Numbered from the stretch's first letter, positions 17,018 through 26,782 are shown. The stretch is DNA of 64,000 nucleotides from Polyangiaceae bacterium (GCA_025937785.1 JAICQQ010000014.1:1-64000); one strand, 5' to 3'. Numbers and translations: made by a program. Notes: generated from the letters alone by a model not told the origin.

Positions 17018-18706
17018 ATGCAGCGCAGCAACTGGCGGACGCTCAGCGCCGGGCTCTTCGTGGTACTGGCGGGGGCGCTCGGCTGCACCGAACCACAGCC
17101 GGGGGCTCCACCAGCAGTAAGCGTCACGGTGACTCCGCCGTGCGATACGCCGGCGGCAGAGTTCGCAAAGGCGCGGCGCCTGCTCGCTGAAGGCCGACTC
17201 CACCGAACCTTGAGGCTCCTGGAAGGCGCTATCCAAAGCTGCCCGAGCTCTCGCCACCGAGGCTGGGGCATAGAGGTAGAAGCGCTGGCTGAGTTGGGGC
17301 GGCACGAGGACGCGAGCGCACTCGCGTGGCAAATCCTGAGTAGCGACGACGACCCCGCGGTTCGAAAAGCGGCCCGCGCCGCTCTCGACCTCGTGAAAGC
17401 ACGCACGCCACCTTCGACGACTCCCGAGCAGGCGCAGGTAGCGAGCAGAGGGCGACTCGCAGCCGCCCACCGATTGCTAGTCGAAGCCGAAAACCTGGCT
17501 CACCAGGGCAATGGCGCGGCGGCCGCCGCACGCTATGGCGAGGCCAGGGCGGCCTATGAAGCGGCGTGGTTGGCCCGGCCTCCCAACGGTCAGGCATTGT
17601 TCATGGCGGGCCACTGTGCGCTCGAGCAGGGACGTTCGGCAGAGGCGCAACGCCTGTTCGATCGCGCCTTGCTGGAGCTGGAAGCAGACGAGCCGATCGA
17701 AGTCGTGAAACGCTCGAGCCCAATCGAGAAGCAAGTCAGCTCCAGCAAGTTGCTCGCCTGGTCCTCACGGGACCAACTGGCAGCCGCGGAAAAGAACAGG
17801 GTGGGGCTGGCTTCGGCTGGCAAACTCGGCTCCGTCGACCTGCTTCTAGCGGCGCCCGTGCGCGCGTTGCGCTTCACGCCGGACGGTGCTTTCATCGTCA
17901 CAGGGTCGGAAGAAGGCCAGCTCGAACTGTGGAGTGCGCTCGACGGCACGTTGCTGTGGTCCGTCCCCACTGGCCACTCCCCGATCATGGGCCTTGCAGC
18001 GACCCCTGACGGCGCGGCCGTCCTCACGGCTTCCGCGGAGGGTCGTGTGCAGATTCGCAGCACCCTGGACGGCCAACAGCTGCCAGGACTCGGTGCTGCG
18101 GCGCCCGACCGGTGGGGCTCCGGGGGCGGGTTGTCGGACATCGCCGTGTCCGCACATGACAGGCTACTCGCGCTGGCTGGCACCGACCGCGTCTACCTGT
18201 GGGATCGAATGGCGGAGCGGCAGGTCGCCAGCCTGGGGCCCCACGCGCGCGCGCCCCGGAGGGTAGCTCTTTCCGAGGATGGCGCGCTCGTTGCCAGCAC
18301 CGCGCGGGACGGGAAGACGCGGATCTGGCACTGGAAAACCGGCACACTCCTAGGGGTCCTGCCAGGCAGCGCTCTGTTCGACGTATCGGTGGCATTTCTG
18401 CCCGGGGGCAAGCCGACCGTCGTCACCAGCTCGACCAAGATCAGGCTTTGGGAGCCCAAGGGGCGGCTGCTCAAGGTCTTCGGCAAAGCCCACAGCGGTG
18501 AGTTGGCGCTTTCGCCCGATGGCAGTGCAGTGGCGGTGATGCCGGGAGCGACCGCGCTCTCCATCTGGAACGTCGAATCCGGAAAACCAACGGGCCGGAT
18601 CGAGGTGCTTCGACGGGACGCGCCCAGCGAGACCCGCGTTTGTCGTGTGGGCACGCGCTTCTTTGCCTTCGAGCTGTGTGCCGAGCGCGCGTTGCCGTCA
18701 GACTGA
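17018..18706 (+). CDS. Lipoprotein with TPR-like and WD40 repeats
   Basis: The 562-aa product has a signal peptide with lipobox LAGALGC and a helical TPR-like part (about 45-240) containing AKARRLLAEGRL and AARYGEARAAYEAAWLARP. A WD40-type propeller fills the C-terminal half (about 270-540). The repeats have the usual pattern of hydrophobic strands around TPDG and a closing Trp (LRFTPDGAFIVTGSEEGQL, DRVYLWD, TRIWHW, KIRLWEP, LSIWNV). It is probably a scaffold in the cell envelope; no enzymatic motif is visible. The start MQRSNW is preceded by a weak Shine-Dalgarno. Confidence 0.85.
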   Translation: MQRSNWRTLSAGLFVVLAGALGCTEPQPGAPPAVSVTVTPPCDTPAAEFAKARRLLAEGRLHRTLRLLEGAIQSCPSSRHRGWGIEVEALAELGRHEDASALAWQILSSDDDPAVRKAARAALDLVKARTPPSTTPEQAQVASRGRLAAAHRLLVEAENLAHQGNGAAAAARYGEARAAYEAAWLARPPNGQALFMAGHCALEQGRSAEAQRLFDRALLELEADEPIEVVKRSSPIEKQVSSSKLLAWSSRDQLAAAEKNRVGLASAGKLGSVDLLLAAPVRALRFTPDGAFIVTGSEEGQLELWSALDGTLLWSVPTGHSPIMGLAATPDGAAVLTASAEGRVQIRSTLDGQQLPGLGAAAPDRWGSGGGLSDIAVSAHDRLLALAGTDRVYLWDRMAERQVASLGPHARAPRRVALSEDGALVASTARDGKTRIWHWKTGTLLGVLPGSALFDVSVAFLPGGKPTVVTSSTKIRLWEPKGRLLKVFGKAHSGELALSPDGSAVAVMPGATALSIWNVESGKPTGRIEVLRRDAPSETRVCRVGTRFFAFELCAERALPSD

Positions 18707-18807
18707 GGTAGCCACCGCGGCAGCACGGAAACGTGAAGCCAAGAGAGTTCACGTTCCCATTCTCCTGAGCCTGCCACGCGCCACGTTCACGACGCGCGCA
18801 GTGGCGT

Positions 18808-20043
18808 TCACGGCGCGATCAAGGCGAGCACCGCCGCCTTGAGGGCGGCATCGCCGACCGCACGCGTCGCACCGTCGGGCATCGGTCGCAAGTACCAGCG
18901 CATCTCGAGCGTCGCCGAAGAACCGGCAGCGATCGAACCATAGCTGCCGACGACTTCGAGCTCGACGTAGCCATCGTTCTCGTCTTCGTACACTTCGACC
19001 TCGCCGTGATCGGGGGGATGCGCAGTGCTCGGCACGTCGCTAAACGCCTTGACGAACAAGTCCGTGCCCTGGGTGAACGCGATGTACCCGCCGCTGCCCT
19101 CCGAAAACAGCTTCCGTCCACCCGTCGTGTCGACCACGTGATCGAACCAGTAGGTGTCGGTCTGATACTCTGCAGGCAGCACGCTCTCCCCGATCAAGCC
19201 CTCTTCAGCGCCCCAGAAACTCAAGCCGCCCGGCACGACGCGCGTGACCTCCCACGCCGAGAACGAAGCGGCAGCGGCAGCGCTATTCTGGATACTGTAG
19301 GAGATGTCGACGGTCGCGTCGCAGGGGTTCGCGGTGAACACCTTGGTCACGGTCACGTTGGGACCCACGCTCGGCGTGCCCATGCTGACCATGGTAATGG
19401 TCCCGGCCGCTTCGTCGACCGTAACGGTGTAGGGTTCGCTGTCGACCTCGGGGACCGGTGGCCAGTCCCAGTCTACCTGGGGCGCCGTCCACAGCGTGGA
19501 CCCGAAGTTCGTCTCGTGCACAGCGCTGGTGGTGAATACGTTGGCGCCACCCGCGCGCTTGAACTCGACGACCTTGCCGCCGTCGGCGTCGACGGCGAGG
19601 TAGAGGTCGCCGAACTCGAGCACGTAGGTGCCGCTCCGCTCGATGGGTCCGGCGAGCACGTCCACGCAACCAGAGCCGCAATCGACCTGACCCGTGACAC
19701 AGCCGCCCCCGGTGGTCGAAGCCGACGCGGTCGACGACCCTGTGGTCGTGGAGGAGGTCGTGCCAGTCACGGCTGTGCTCGGTCCAGTCGCCGTGGCGGT
19801 CGTCGTCACCGCCGACGTGGTCGTTACAGCCGACGCCGTCGTCACCGTCGCGGTCGTCGACGCACCGCCGCTGGTGGACGTGGTGACGCCCGCCGTGGTC
19901 GCGCCTTGGGTCGTATTCGAACTCGTGTTCGAGGTCGGACCACTCGAGGTGGACTCGGTGGCCGGGTCCGAAGAACAAGCGCCGAACGAGACGCCGAGGG
20001 TGCACATCGTAAGCAGGAGAAAAGCGTTGCTGATATTTCTCAT
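18808..20043 (-). CDS. Secreted lipoprotein with Thr/Ser-rich linker and DUF4380-like domain
   Basis: The 411-aa product has lipobox SFGAC followed by about 90 residues made almost only of Ser, Thr, Ala, Val and Gly, a mucin-like linker coded by near-repeat DNA at about 19700-19960. After a small disulfide-type segment (CVTGQVDCGSGCVDV) comes a beta-rich domain with GGKVVEFKRAGGANVFT, which resembles DUF4380 and aldose-1-epimerase-like sugar-binding folds. It is therefore probably a carbohydrate-associated surface protein. The ATG at 20043 (MRNISNAFLLL) gives a proper signal peptide. The 152-bp region to the next gene downstream of its start is non-coding. Confidence 0.85.
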   Translation of the reverse strand: MRNISNAFLLLTMCTLGVSFGACSSDPATESTSSGPTSNTSSNTTQGATTAGVTTSTSGGASTTATVTTASAVTTTSAVTTTATATGPSTAVTGTTSSTTTGSSTASASTTGGGCVTGQVDCGSGCVDVLAGPIERSGTYVLEFGDLYLAVDADGGKVVEFKRAGGANVFTTSAVHETNFGSTLWTAPQVDWDWPPVPEVDSEPYTVTVDEAAGTITMVSMGTPSVGPNVTVTKVFTANPCDATVDISYSIQNSAAAAASFSAWEVTRVVPGGLSFWGAEEGLIGESVLPAEYQTDTYWFDHVVDTTGGRKLFSEGSGGYIAFTQGTDLFVKAFSDVPSTAHPPDHGEVEVYEDENDGYVELEVVGSYGSIAAGSSATLEMRWYLRPMPDGATRAVGDAALKAAVLALIAP

Positions 20044-20195
20044 CGTTGTCGGTCCATGAAGCAGTCGGCCTTGAAGCACCGGCCTAGGCAGCGAAGCAGA
20101 CCTTATTCGGAAACGCCACGCCGCGGTAGTCCACGAAGTGAACCGTATCTGACCCGGACGATCCACCCGCAAACCCCGGCACCAGCGCACGCGCG

Positions 20196-20780
20196 TCACT
20201 CGATCGCCGCAGCGAGAACTCCCAAGCACTCGGTAACCGCCCCGAGCCACGGTTCGAGCTGTCCGGGGCGCGTCGCGGGGACGTGCAGGAACCCGCAAGG
20301 AATCCGCAGGTTCCCGAGCTCGACGGCGTGCCGCGCTCGGTAGTAAACGTGATTGCACACGAACCCTCCGGCGGAGAGCGAGAGCTCGACAGGCGTGCCC
20401 AAACTCCGTACCGCGGCAGCAAATCGTTCCAGTGGCAGCGTGCTTGCATACGCTTTAGGAGCAGCCTGGACGATCGGAGCCTCGGCGCGCGACTCGCCGT
20501 CGTTGTCAGCGGAAGCGCTCGAGTCGCGGTTTTGCGCGAAGCGTTCGAGCCGGAGCGCTCCCGCCTTCGCCGCGAGCCCTAACATGACCACCGCCCCCAG
20601 CTGCTCCGTCTCGATCCAGCTCTCGATCAGCGCGCCGGCGCGCTGGAACGAGGTGGGCAACACCCGACACGAGAACCGCGGATCGTTCCGCGCGGCCAGG
20701 GCTTCCACGATCGCCTGCGAGGTGTTGTGGCCGTGCTCGCCGAAGCAGTCGAAACCGGTCACCAGGATGCGGTGGTGCAC
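20196..20780 (-). CDS. pcp: Pyroglutamyl-peptidase I-like cysteine peptidase
   Basis: The 194-aa protein matches the C15 family, which removes N-terminal pyroglutamate. The start VTGFDCFGEHGHNTSQ, the catalytic-Glu region LRLERFAQN, the catalytic-Cys motif GGFVCNHVYY and a C-terminal His in FLHVPATRPG are all present, so the Glu/Cys/His site is complete. It is slightly shorter than the usual 210-220 residues. The GTG at 20780 (VHHRILVTGF) lies 4 bp after the DHFR stop, so the two genes form a tight pair. The functional link between them is not obvious. Confidence 0.88.
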   Translation of the reverse strand: MHHRILVTGFDCFGEHGHNTSQAIVEALAARNDPRFSCRVLPTSFQRAGALIESWIETEQLGAVVMLGLAAKAGALRLERFAQNRDSSASADNDGESRAEAPIVQAAPKAYASTLPLERFAAAVRSLGTPVELSLSAGGFVCNHVYYRARHAVELGNLRIPCGFLHVPATRPGQLEPWLGAVTECLGVLAAAIE

Positions 20781-20784
20781 CAGG

Positions 20785-21279
20785 TTACTCCACCCGTTCG
20801 TACGACGATACCTCGAACGAAAACGCGTGGCGCGAGTCGGTCGGATGGCGCTCCAGAATCTCTTGGCGAAAACCGCTGAAGTCGAAGCGCGGCACGAACG
20901 TGTCTCCATCGGGCACCGTCGTATGCACCACCGTCTCGTAGACGCGTTGGGCCAGCGGAAAGCTGCGTTCGAACAGCCGGACCCCACCGACAACGAAGAT
21001 CTCACGGTCTGCGCCTCGGGCGAGCGCGAGCGCCTCTTCGAACGAATGCGCGAGCAGGACGCCCTCAGCCGCCCGGTACGCGAGCGCCGTCGTCACGACG
21101 ATGTTGACTCGATCGGGCAAGAGCGTGTCGTGATCTTCGTAGGTTCGGCGGCCCATGATCACGACGTGGTGGCGCGTGGTTCGCTTGAAATGCGCGAATT
21201 CGTCCGGCAAATGCCAAGGCACCTGACCTGCCTTGCCGATGCAGTAATCGAGCGATCGCGCATAGATCAAAGACAGCAT
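20785..21279 (-). CDS. folA: Dihydrofolate reductase
   Basis: The 164-aa protein has the standard DHFR length and motifs: an N-terminal strand LSLIYARS, the substrate loop VPWHLPDEFAHFKRTT with the catalytic Asp, the NADPH-binding MGRRTYE, and FVVGG. It reduces dihydrofolate to tetrahydrofolate in the cytoplasm. Gly-Lys-Ala replaces the more common IGxxGxLPW wording before PWHLPDE, a mild divergence. No thymidylate synthase gene is adjacent; instead a peptidase gene follows. Confidence 0.93.
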   Translation of the reverse strand: MLSLIYARSLDYCIGKAGQVPWHLPDEFAHFKRTTRHHVVIMGRRTYEDHDTLLPDRVNIVVTTALAYRAAEGVLLAHSFEEALALARGADREIFVVGGVRLFERSFPLAQRVYETVVHTTVPDGDTFVPRFDFSGFRQEILERHPTDSRHAFSFEVSSYERVE

Positions 21280-21480
21280 CAGAAGAAGGTGGGCTTGCCA
21301 CGACCAGCGTCGGAAGTCGACCGCGCAGGCTCATTCCGCGCCGAAATGGCCGATTGCGGGGCCGGCGCTCGTGCGCACTACACTCGCCCACAATGCCTGC
21401 CCGTTCGAAGGGCGGGACCGTCGATCCACCTTGCCGCGGCGCGCGGTTGTCCGCCACCATCTTGGCCGAGGAGAAGGTCG

Positions 21481-22593
21481 ATGCTGAAGCGAACATTGTT
21501 AGCGAGTTCGATGCCCTTGCTGCTCCTGGGAGCTTGTGGGGGCAGTTCCGGTGACGATGCAGGTTCCGACGCGGGGTTGCCCCTCGCCGAAGTGCCGGCA
21601 GCCTACGCCTCGGTGTTCTGCGATCTGACGGAGCGCTGCAACCCGTTCGTCAAGGCATTCATCCCCGAGGGCGAGTGCGAAGACTACTTCATCAGCACGC
21701 TGAACGCCCAAGGCTTCGACGAAATCGTCGATGCCGTCGAAGACGACCGGGCCACCTACAACCCCGCGAAGATGCAAGACTGCCTCGACGAACTGAGCGG
21801 GCGCAGCTGCGACGAGATCGGCGACGCGGACCCCGAGAGCTGTGACGAAGCCGCCACGGGTACGGTCGAACGCGGTGGCGATTGCACCACCGACGTCGAA
21901 TGCGAGGGAGATAGCATCTGTGAATTTTCGGATAGCTGCCCGGGCACCTGCAGCGGCAAGTTGAACGCCGGCGAGGCCTGCTCGGGAGATGACCAGTGCG
22001 AAGACGGGCTCGATTGCTCGGATGACACGCGGCGCTGTGTGGCGCCCGCCGAAGAGGGTGACGACTGCGAGGGTGGCGTGGCGCCACCCTGCGCGAGCGA
22101 CCGCTTGTTCTGCTTGGGAGACGACGAGGAAGAGGGCATACCCGGCACCTGTCGTCCCGCCGACGAGGTGTTCACGGGTGAACCCGGTGATGAGTGCGAC
22201 TTCAAGGAGGGTCCGCTCTGTGAGGACGGATCGGCGTGCGCGATCGTGAGCGTGGACCCGTTCACGCTCGAATGTGTCGCGGTGGTGGCAGAGGGGGAAG
22301 ACTGCCAGTTCGGCGCGCCCAACCCCTGCGAGGCCGGCAGCTATTGCGCGGGCGTCAGCCTGGCCACGCTGGACGTCGAAGGCACCTGCGAGCCGTACGC
22401 CGAAGCCGGCGACGACTGCGACCCGGCCACGCTCTTGATGTGCGGGCTCGGCGCGCTGTGTCTGCCCGATGACTCGGGCGCGCGTTGCGTCGCGCGCAAA
22501 GCGAACGGCGTCGCCTGCGAAGTGAACGGCGAATGTTGGAGCGACCACTGCGTCGACGGCGGCTGCGCCCCAGAGAGCGCCTGCAGCGACTGA
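21481..22593 (+). CDS. Cysteine-rich acidic lipoprotein
   Basis: The 370-aa product starts at ATG 21481, 5-10 nt after GAGAAGG. It has a lipobox (LLLLGAC) and a Gly/Ser/Asp spacer, then an N-terminal domain with CDLTERCNPF. A long C-terminal region follows with many regularly spaced Cys-Asp/Glu units (GDCTTDVECEGDSIC, ACSGDDQCEDGLDC, GVACEVNGECWSDHC). These are disulfide-stabilised repeats of the type found in many Polyangiales surface lipoproteins. It is very acidic, which could reflect cation binding. Function is unknown. Confidence 0.9.
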   Translation: MLKRTLLASSMPLLLLGACGGSSGDDAGSDAGLPLAEVPAAYASVFCDLTERCNPFVKAFIPEGECEDYFISTLNAQGFDEIVDAVEDDRATYNPAKMQDCLDELSGRSCDEIGDADPESCDEAATGTVERGGDCTTDVECEGDSICEFSDSCPGTCSGKLNAGEACSGDDQCEDGLDCSDDTRRCVAPAEEGDDCEGGVAPPCASDRLFCLGDDEEEGIPGTCRPADEVFTGEPGDECDFKEGPLCEDGSACAIVSVDPFTLECVAVVAEGEDCQFGAPNPCEAGSYCAGVSLATLDVEGTCEPYAEAGDDCDPATLLMCGLGALCLPDDSGARCVARKANGVACEVNGECWSDHCVDGGCAPESACSD

Positions 22594-22597
22594 AGCG

Positions 22598-23359
22598 CTA
22601 CGGCGCCGGCACAGCATCGAGCCGCCGCGCCAACTCGGGGGCGACGGCTTCGCTCAAGCGCTCGTAACCGGCGGCGCTGGGGTGCAAGAAATCCCCCATC
22701 AACTCGACCGGGATGCGCTCATCGGCGTCGAGAAACACCCCACCCACGTCGAGCACCCGAAGCCGTTCGGAGCCGAGCACACGGAGCGCACGATTGGTCT
22801 CGACGATCCGCCGGCGCAGAGGAGCGTCCGCCGTTTCTCCTGCCGGCAGGATGCTGAGCAGCAAAAGTTGGGTGGACGGCAGGGCGCGTTCGACCTCGCG
22901 CACGACGGCTTGGATGCCGCGAACGGTCTCGGCGGGCGAGTGGCCATTGCTCAGGTTGTTGACGCCGATCAGGATCACCACCAGCTCGGCGTGGACCCCC
23001 GCGAGCGCGCCGTCTTCGAGACGCCAGAGCACGTGCTGCGTCTGGTCCCCACCGACGCCGAGATTGAGCGGGCGATAGCGGCCGAAGTGCGCGCGGTAGG
23101 CAGCAGATGCGGCCCAACCCTGCGTGATCGAGTCACCGAGAAAGACCAGGCGCGCGTGGCTACGCTCCGGATCGGCGAGCTGCGCGCGGTGCCGCGCGCG
23201 CCACTCGCTCAGGCTCATCCATTCGTGTTCGACCTGGCGCGGCACGGGCCGGTCGGGAGGCTCCGGGTTCGTGGGCGGGGGCGCGCCGCTCGATGGAGCC
23301 GGAGACTTGACGCACCCGACGCCCATCCACGAAAGCCAGATGCCCCAGAGAGCGCGCAT
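22598..23359 (-). CDS. SGNH/GDSL-family hydrolase, lipoprotein
   Basis: The 253-aa product carries a lipobox (SWMGVGC). Its SGNH hydrolase domain has block I FLGDSITQGW with the nucleophile Ser, block II with Gly (NLGVGGDQTQHVLWRL), block III IGVNNLS with Asn, and block V DFLHPS with the catalytic Asp and His. This pattern is closest to the PAF-acetylhydrolase/GDSL esterases, so an esterase on a lipid or acetylated polysaccharide is likely. The ATG at 23359 (MRALWG) is the only start that begins right before the signal peptide. The gene is convergent with the Cys-rich lipoprotein gene (4 bp apart). Confidence 0.9.
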   Translation of the reverse strand: MRALWGIWLSWMGVGCVKSPAPSSGAPPPTNPEPPDRPVPRQVEHEWMSLSEWRARHRAQLADPERSHARLVFLGDSITQGWAASAAYRAHFGRYRPLNLGVGGDQTQHVLWRLEDGALAGVHAELVVILIGVNNLSNGHSPAETVRGIQAVVREVERALPSTQLLLLSILPAGETADAPLRRRIVETNRALRVLGSERLRVLDVGGVFLDADERIPVELMGDFLHPSAAGYERLSEAVAPELARRLDAVPAP

Positions 23360-23432
23360 GCTAGCTCGACGACTGAGTTCTCCGAGTGGGCTCGCGTGTA
23401 CCAAGCCGGCACACTGTACCATGGGACGCGGT

Positions 23433-24380
23433 TCAGGGTCTCGCGCCCCACGAACCCATGGCTTCGAGTTCGGCCGCCGCGACGAAGTCGCTGAGCTCTT
23501 GGAGCGATCCGACCCGGCGCAACTCCGCCCCCAGGCGCAGCGCCGCGGAGCGGGCCACGGCGGCCACGAACGGATGCGGCGACGTCACCAGAGCCATGAG
23601 CGTCTCCAGCAGCGGGCGCGCTCGTAGTTCAGCTGCGAGCACTGCCGCGAGCGGCCGGCGATCGGCCCCCAGGGCAGCTGCGTCTTCCGTGAGCCAGCGC
23701 CTGAGCACCCCGAGCCCTTCTGTACCGAGGTCGCGCTGCGACCCGCCCCTGTAGCCGCGTGCGTCGAGGCCGAGCTCCGGAATGGCGTCGGGTGCCCTGA
23801 CCGAACGGTGCACCTCGTCCAGCAATCGGGGAAAGACCGGCTCGAGGTCGCTCACGGCCGTCGTCGTGGCGGCCGCATCGAGAGCGATCGGGCGACCCGC
23901 TTCCTGAGCGTAGCTCGCGAGGTGGGCTTCGAGGCGTTCGAGCGGCGCCAGACCGCGCGCGCGTCCGACGATCGTCTCGGTGCGGGCGCGCAGGGTGACC
24001 TCGGACCAGCGGATCACGGGCGTGGCGCTCTCGCGCTCGGACTGGTAGCGCACGTGGATCGAATCAATCGCTCCCCAGCGGAGCACCCGCGGCCCGCTCC
24101 CCGCATGGACGACGACGCCCCAGGGTACGATCGCTATGTGCTCGATGTCGATCACCGCGGCTGTATGCCGCGGCGGACGCCGCAGCACGAACCAGGCTGC
24201 CCCCACTCCGAGCCCCAGTGCCCAGGTCAGCGCGAGCGCGTTGCTGCCCAACGCCATCACCCCGACCCCGCAGACCACGGCCCCCGTGCAGATCGCCCGC
24301 CCCTTCAGGTTTGGAGCCCCCTGCGTGGGCTCCAGGCTGATGTAGCGAAAATCCGGGGGAGGCGCGAACCCGGGGCACAT
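23433..24380 (-). CDS. Two-TM membrane protein of unknown function
   Basis: The 315-aa product has two hydrophobic segments near the N-terminus (about 30-65: AICTGAVVCGVGVMALG and LTWALGLGVGAAWFVL) and then a soluble region. The following beta-rich stretch (HIAIVPWGVVVHAGSGPRVLRW) recalls PH-like domains found in bacterial membrane proteins; the rest is helical and Leu/Ala/Arg-rich. I do not recognise a family. It is separated from the GDSL gene by 73 bp and from pilQ by 98 bp. Confidence 0.7.
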   Translation of the reverse strand: MCPGFAPPPDFRYISLEPTQGAPNLKGRAICTGAVVCGVGVMALGSNALALTWALGLGVGAAWFVLRRPPRHTAAVIDIEHIAIVPWGVVVHAGSGPRVLRWGAIDSIHVRYQSERESATPVIRWSEVTLRARTETIVGRARGLAPLERLEAHLASYAQEAGRPIALDAAATTTAVSDLEPVFPRLLDEVHRSVRAPDAIPELGLDARGYRGGSQRDLGTEGLGVLRRWLTEDAAALGADRRPLAAVLAAELRARPLLETLMALVTSPHPFVAAVARSAALRLGAELRRVGSLQELSDFVAAAELEAMGSWGARP

Positions 24381-24478
24381 CTCGCTGAGCTTAGCACCGG
24401 CGCCCCAGGGCGGCCCCCGTGGCTGCCCGCGTCACGCAGGGAGAGTCATTACACCCCAGGCTGGAATCGAGAATCTCG

Positions 24479-26782
24479 TTAGCGACCGAGGGCTTCCGCG
24501 CGATTGACGATACGCGGTGTGATGAAGATCACGAGTTCACTCCGCGAGTCGCTGGCGCGGCGGCGCTGAAACAACAGACCGATCAGCGGAATGTCCCCGA
24601 AGAACGGGACCTGGTCGAGGTTGCGACCGGTGTTGCGCGTGAAGATGCCACCGATCACGGCCGTGTGCCCGTCCATGACGAGCAGCGTGGTCTCGGCCTC
24701 GCGCTTCAAGATCGTTGGGTCGCCGCGCGCCGAGGTCTGGTTGAAGTCCGGCTCGTCCCGGTTGATCTTGACGTTGAGACTCACGCTGCCGTCGGCGGTG
24801 ACGTGCGGCTGCACCAGCAGTTGCAGCTTCGCTTCCTGGAAGGTGGTCTGCACGCCCTGTGCGCTGACCTGCGAAAACGGGATCAAAGTACCCTGCGCGA
24901 TACGGGCGACCTTGTTGTCGAGCGTCAGCACGCGTGGGCTCGACAGGATGCGCAACATACCGCTCGACTCGGCCGCGGAGAGGCGGACAGCAAGGTTGAT
25001 GGTGTTGTCGATGGAGCCGAAGGTCAGGCCGAGCGCACCACCGCTGCCGGTACCCACCACGGCCGGCAGGTTCACGGCGAAGTTCGGGTTCGCGACGTTG
25101 GAGGTGAAGGGGCTCAAGCCGGCGGTCGGCGTCTGTGCGTCACTGGCACCGCCGGCGACGCCCACGGCGCTCGGGAAAGCGAGCCCCGTGGGGTTGCCCG
25201 TCGCCGGCGAGAAGGTGGCATCGCCACCCCACTGAATGCCGACGTCGTGCAGGTAACGGCTCGTCGCTTCGACGATACGCGCTTCCACCAGCACCTGCGG
25301 TGTCTGCGTATCGAGCGATCGTACCAAGCTCTCGATCTGATTCAGGTTCCCCGCCACGTCGCGCACGATCATCATGTTGGTGCGCTCGTCCACCGCGATC
25401 GTTCCTCGGCCAGAGAGCATGGGTTGTGCGCGGTCACGGATGTCGTTCGCGTCGGCGTAGCTGATCGGGATCAGCCGCGTCTCCAGCGGGGCCAACTGCA
25501 CCTCTTGCTTGCGGCGCTCGAGCTCCATCTCGCGCTCACGTTCTAGATCCGAGAGCGGCGCCACTCGGATCATGTTGCCCTGTCGGACCATGCCGAGGCC
25601 CTTGGTCTGAAGCGCGACGTCGAGCGCCTGGTCCCAGGGGACGTTGCGCATGCGGATGGTGACGCTCCCCTGCACGTTGTCGGCGGTAATGATGTTGACG
25701 CGCCCCACGTCGGCCAAGAGGCGCAGCACGTTGTGAATGTCGGCGTCCTTCAGATCGAGGTCGATGCGCCGCCCCGTGAAGCGCTGTTGCCCGAGCACCG
25801 GGCTCGCGAAACCCTGCGCCTCCTCCGCGGGGCTCTGCTCGGCCTGCACCTCGCCCGCGCTAGGGCTGTAGCCGGAGTGCACCTCCGGAACGTCTTCGAA
25901 ACCCTCTTCGACGTAGACGGTCTTGGCGCGGCGAGCGATGCCGCCGTCCCGAGCTACACCCGTCATCGAGGCAGGGAGGCTGCCGGGCTTGAAGAACGAC
26001 CACACCAGCGCATCGCCCCGGCGCTCGACTTTGCTCGTGAGCTCCGCCGAACGCTCCACCTCGATCACGACGTTGCCGTTCTTGGAGTAGCTGGAGATGC
26101 TCCGGAGCCCTCCACCGAACGCGGTGACGTCCAGGGTGCGCATCAACGCTTCCGGCAGCTTGGTGCGGCGCAAGATCAGCGACGACTGGCCCGGTGTAGC
26201 GTTGTCCTGACGATACTCGGGCGAACCATCGACGCCGATCACCACCTGGTAGCTGAGCGCAGCGTGCTCGTACTTGACGTCCGTGACCGCCAGCTGCCGG
26301 CGCTTGGCGCGCACTGGCGCCGGACGGCTCTGCTTGGGCGAGTCGATCACGCCCGAACCACCGGGCACGAAGTCGACGAGCAGCCGGTTCTCGTCGACGT
26401 TGACGCCATACTTGCAGGCTTCGAGCAACGTGATCAGAAAGCGCGTCGTCGTCCCCTGCTTGGTCTTGAACGTTTGCGCCATCACTCCGCCGACGACCCC
26501 TACTTGGTTCGTCAACGCCGCGGGCACCCCGCGCAGGTCGGCGTTGGGTACGTCGAGGACGAGCCTTCGACCTCCCTGTTCCAACCGAGCGGTGTAGGTG
26601 GGTGGCCGAGTGAACTCGATGGAGATGTGCGCTCCTCCCTGAGTTCCTTCGAGTACGGCGATGTGGGTCGCGTGCGTCTTCTTGCTGGGCTCAGCGACGA
26701 CCGTGACCGGGCAGGCCACGGCGGACACCAACAGAACAGCAGCAAAACGGCGACGTATGCGGGACCAAGTCCACCTCATCAT
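24479..26782 (-). CDS. pilQ: Type IV pilus secretin PilQ
   Basis: The 767-aa protein forms the outer-membrane pore through which the pilus passes. After the signal peptide come two AMIN-like peptidoglycan-binding segments (about 40-140 and 165-265) and the STN domain (about 335-410, with LDLKDADIHNVLRLLADVG). A secretin N-domain follows (about 430-505) and then the secretin barrel (about 560-760), with RILSSPRVLTLDNKVARI and the terminal block FFGDIPLIGLLFQRR. It ends the pilMNOPQ set, but 229 bp separate it from pilP, so a separate promoter is possible. Type IV pili drive twitching (social) motility in myxobacteria. Confidence 0.96.
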   Translation of the reverse strand: MMRWTWSRIRRRFAAVLLVSAVACPVTVVAEPSKKTHATHIAVLEGTQGGAHISIEFTRPPTYTARLEQGGRRLVLDVPNADLRGVPAALTNQVGVVGGVMAQTFKTKQGTTTRFLITLLEACKYGVNVDENRLLVDFVPGGSGVIDSPKQSRPAPVRAKRRQLAVTDVKYEHAALSYQVVIGVDGSPEYRQDNATPGQSSLILRRTKLPEALMRTLDVTAFGGGLRSISSYSKNGNVVIEVERSAELTSKVERRGDALVWSFFKPGSLPASMTGVARDGGIARRAKTVYVEEGFEDVPEVHSGYSPSAGEVQAEQSPAEEAQGFASPVLGQQRFTGRRIDLDLKDADIHNVLRLLADVGRVNIITADNVQGSVTIRMRNVPWDQALDVALQTKGLGMVRQGNMIRVAPLSDLEREREMELERRKQEVQLAPLETRLIPISYADANDIRDRAQPMLSGRGTIAVDERTNMMIVRDVAGNLNQIESLVRSLDTQTPQVLVEARIVEATSRYLHDVGIQWGGDATFSPATGNPTGLAFPSAVGVAGGASDAQTPTAGLSPFTSNVANPNFAVNLPAVVGTGSGGALGLTFGSIDNTINLAVRLSAAESSGMLRILSSPRVLTLDNKVARIAQGTLIPFSQVSAQGVQTTFQEAKLQLLVQPHVTADGSVSLNVKINRDEPDFNQTSARGDPTILKREAETTLLVMDGHTAVIGGIFTRNTGRNLDQVPFFGDIPLIGLLFQRRRASDSRSELVIFITPRIVNRAEALGR

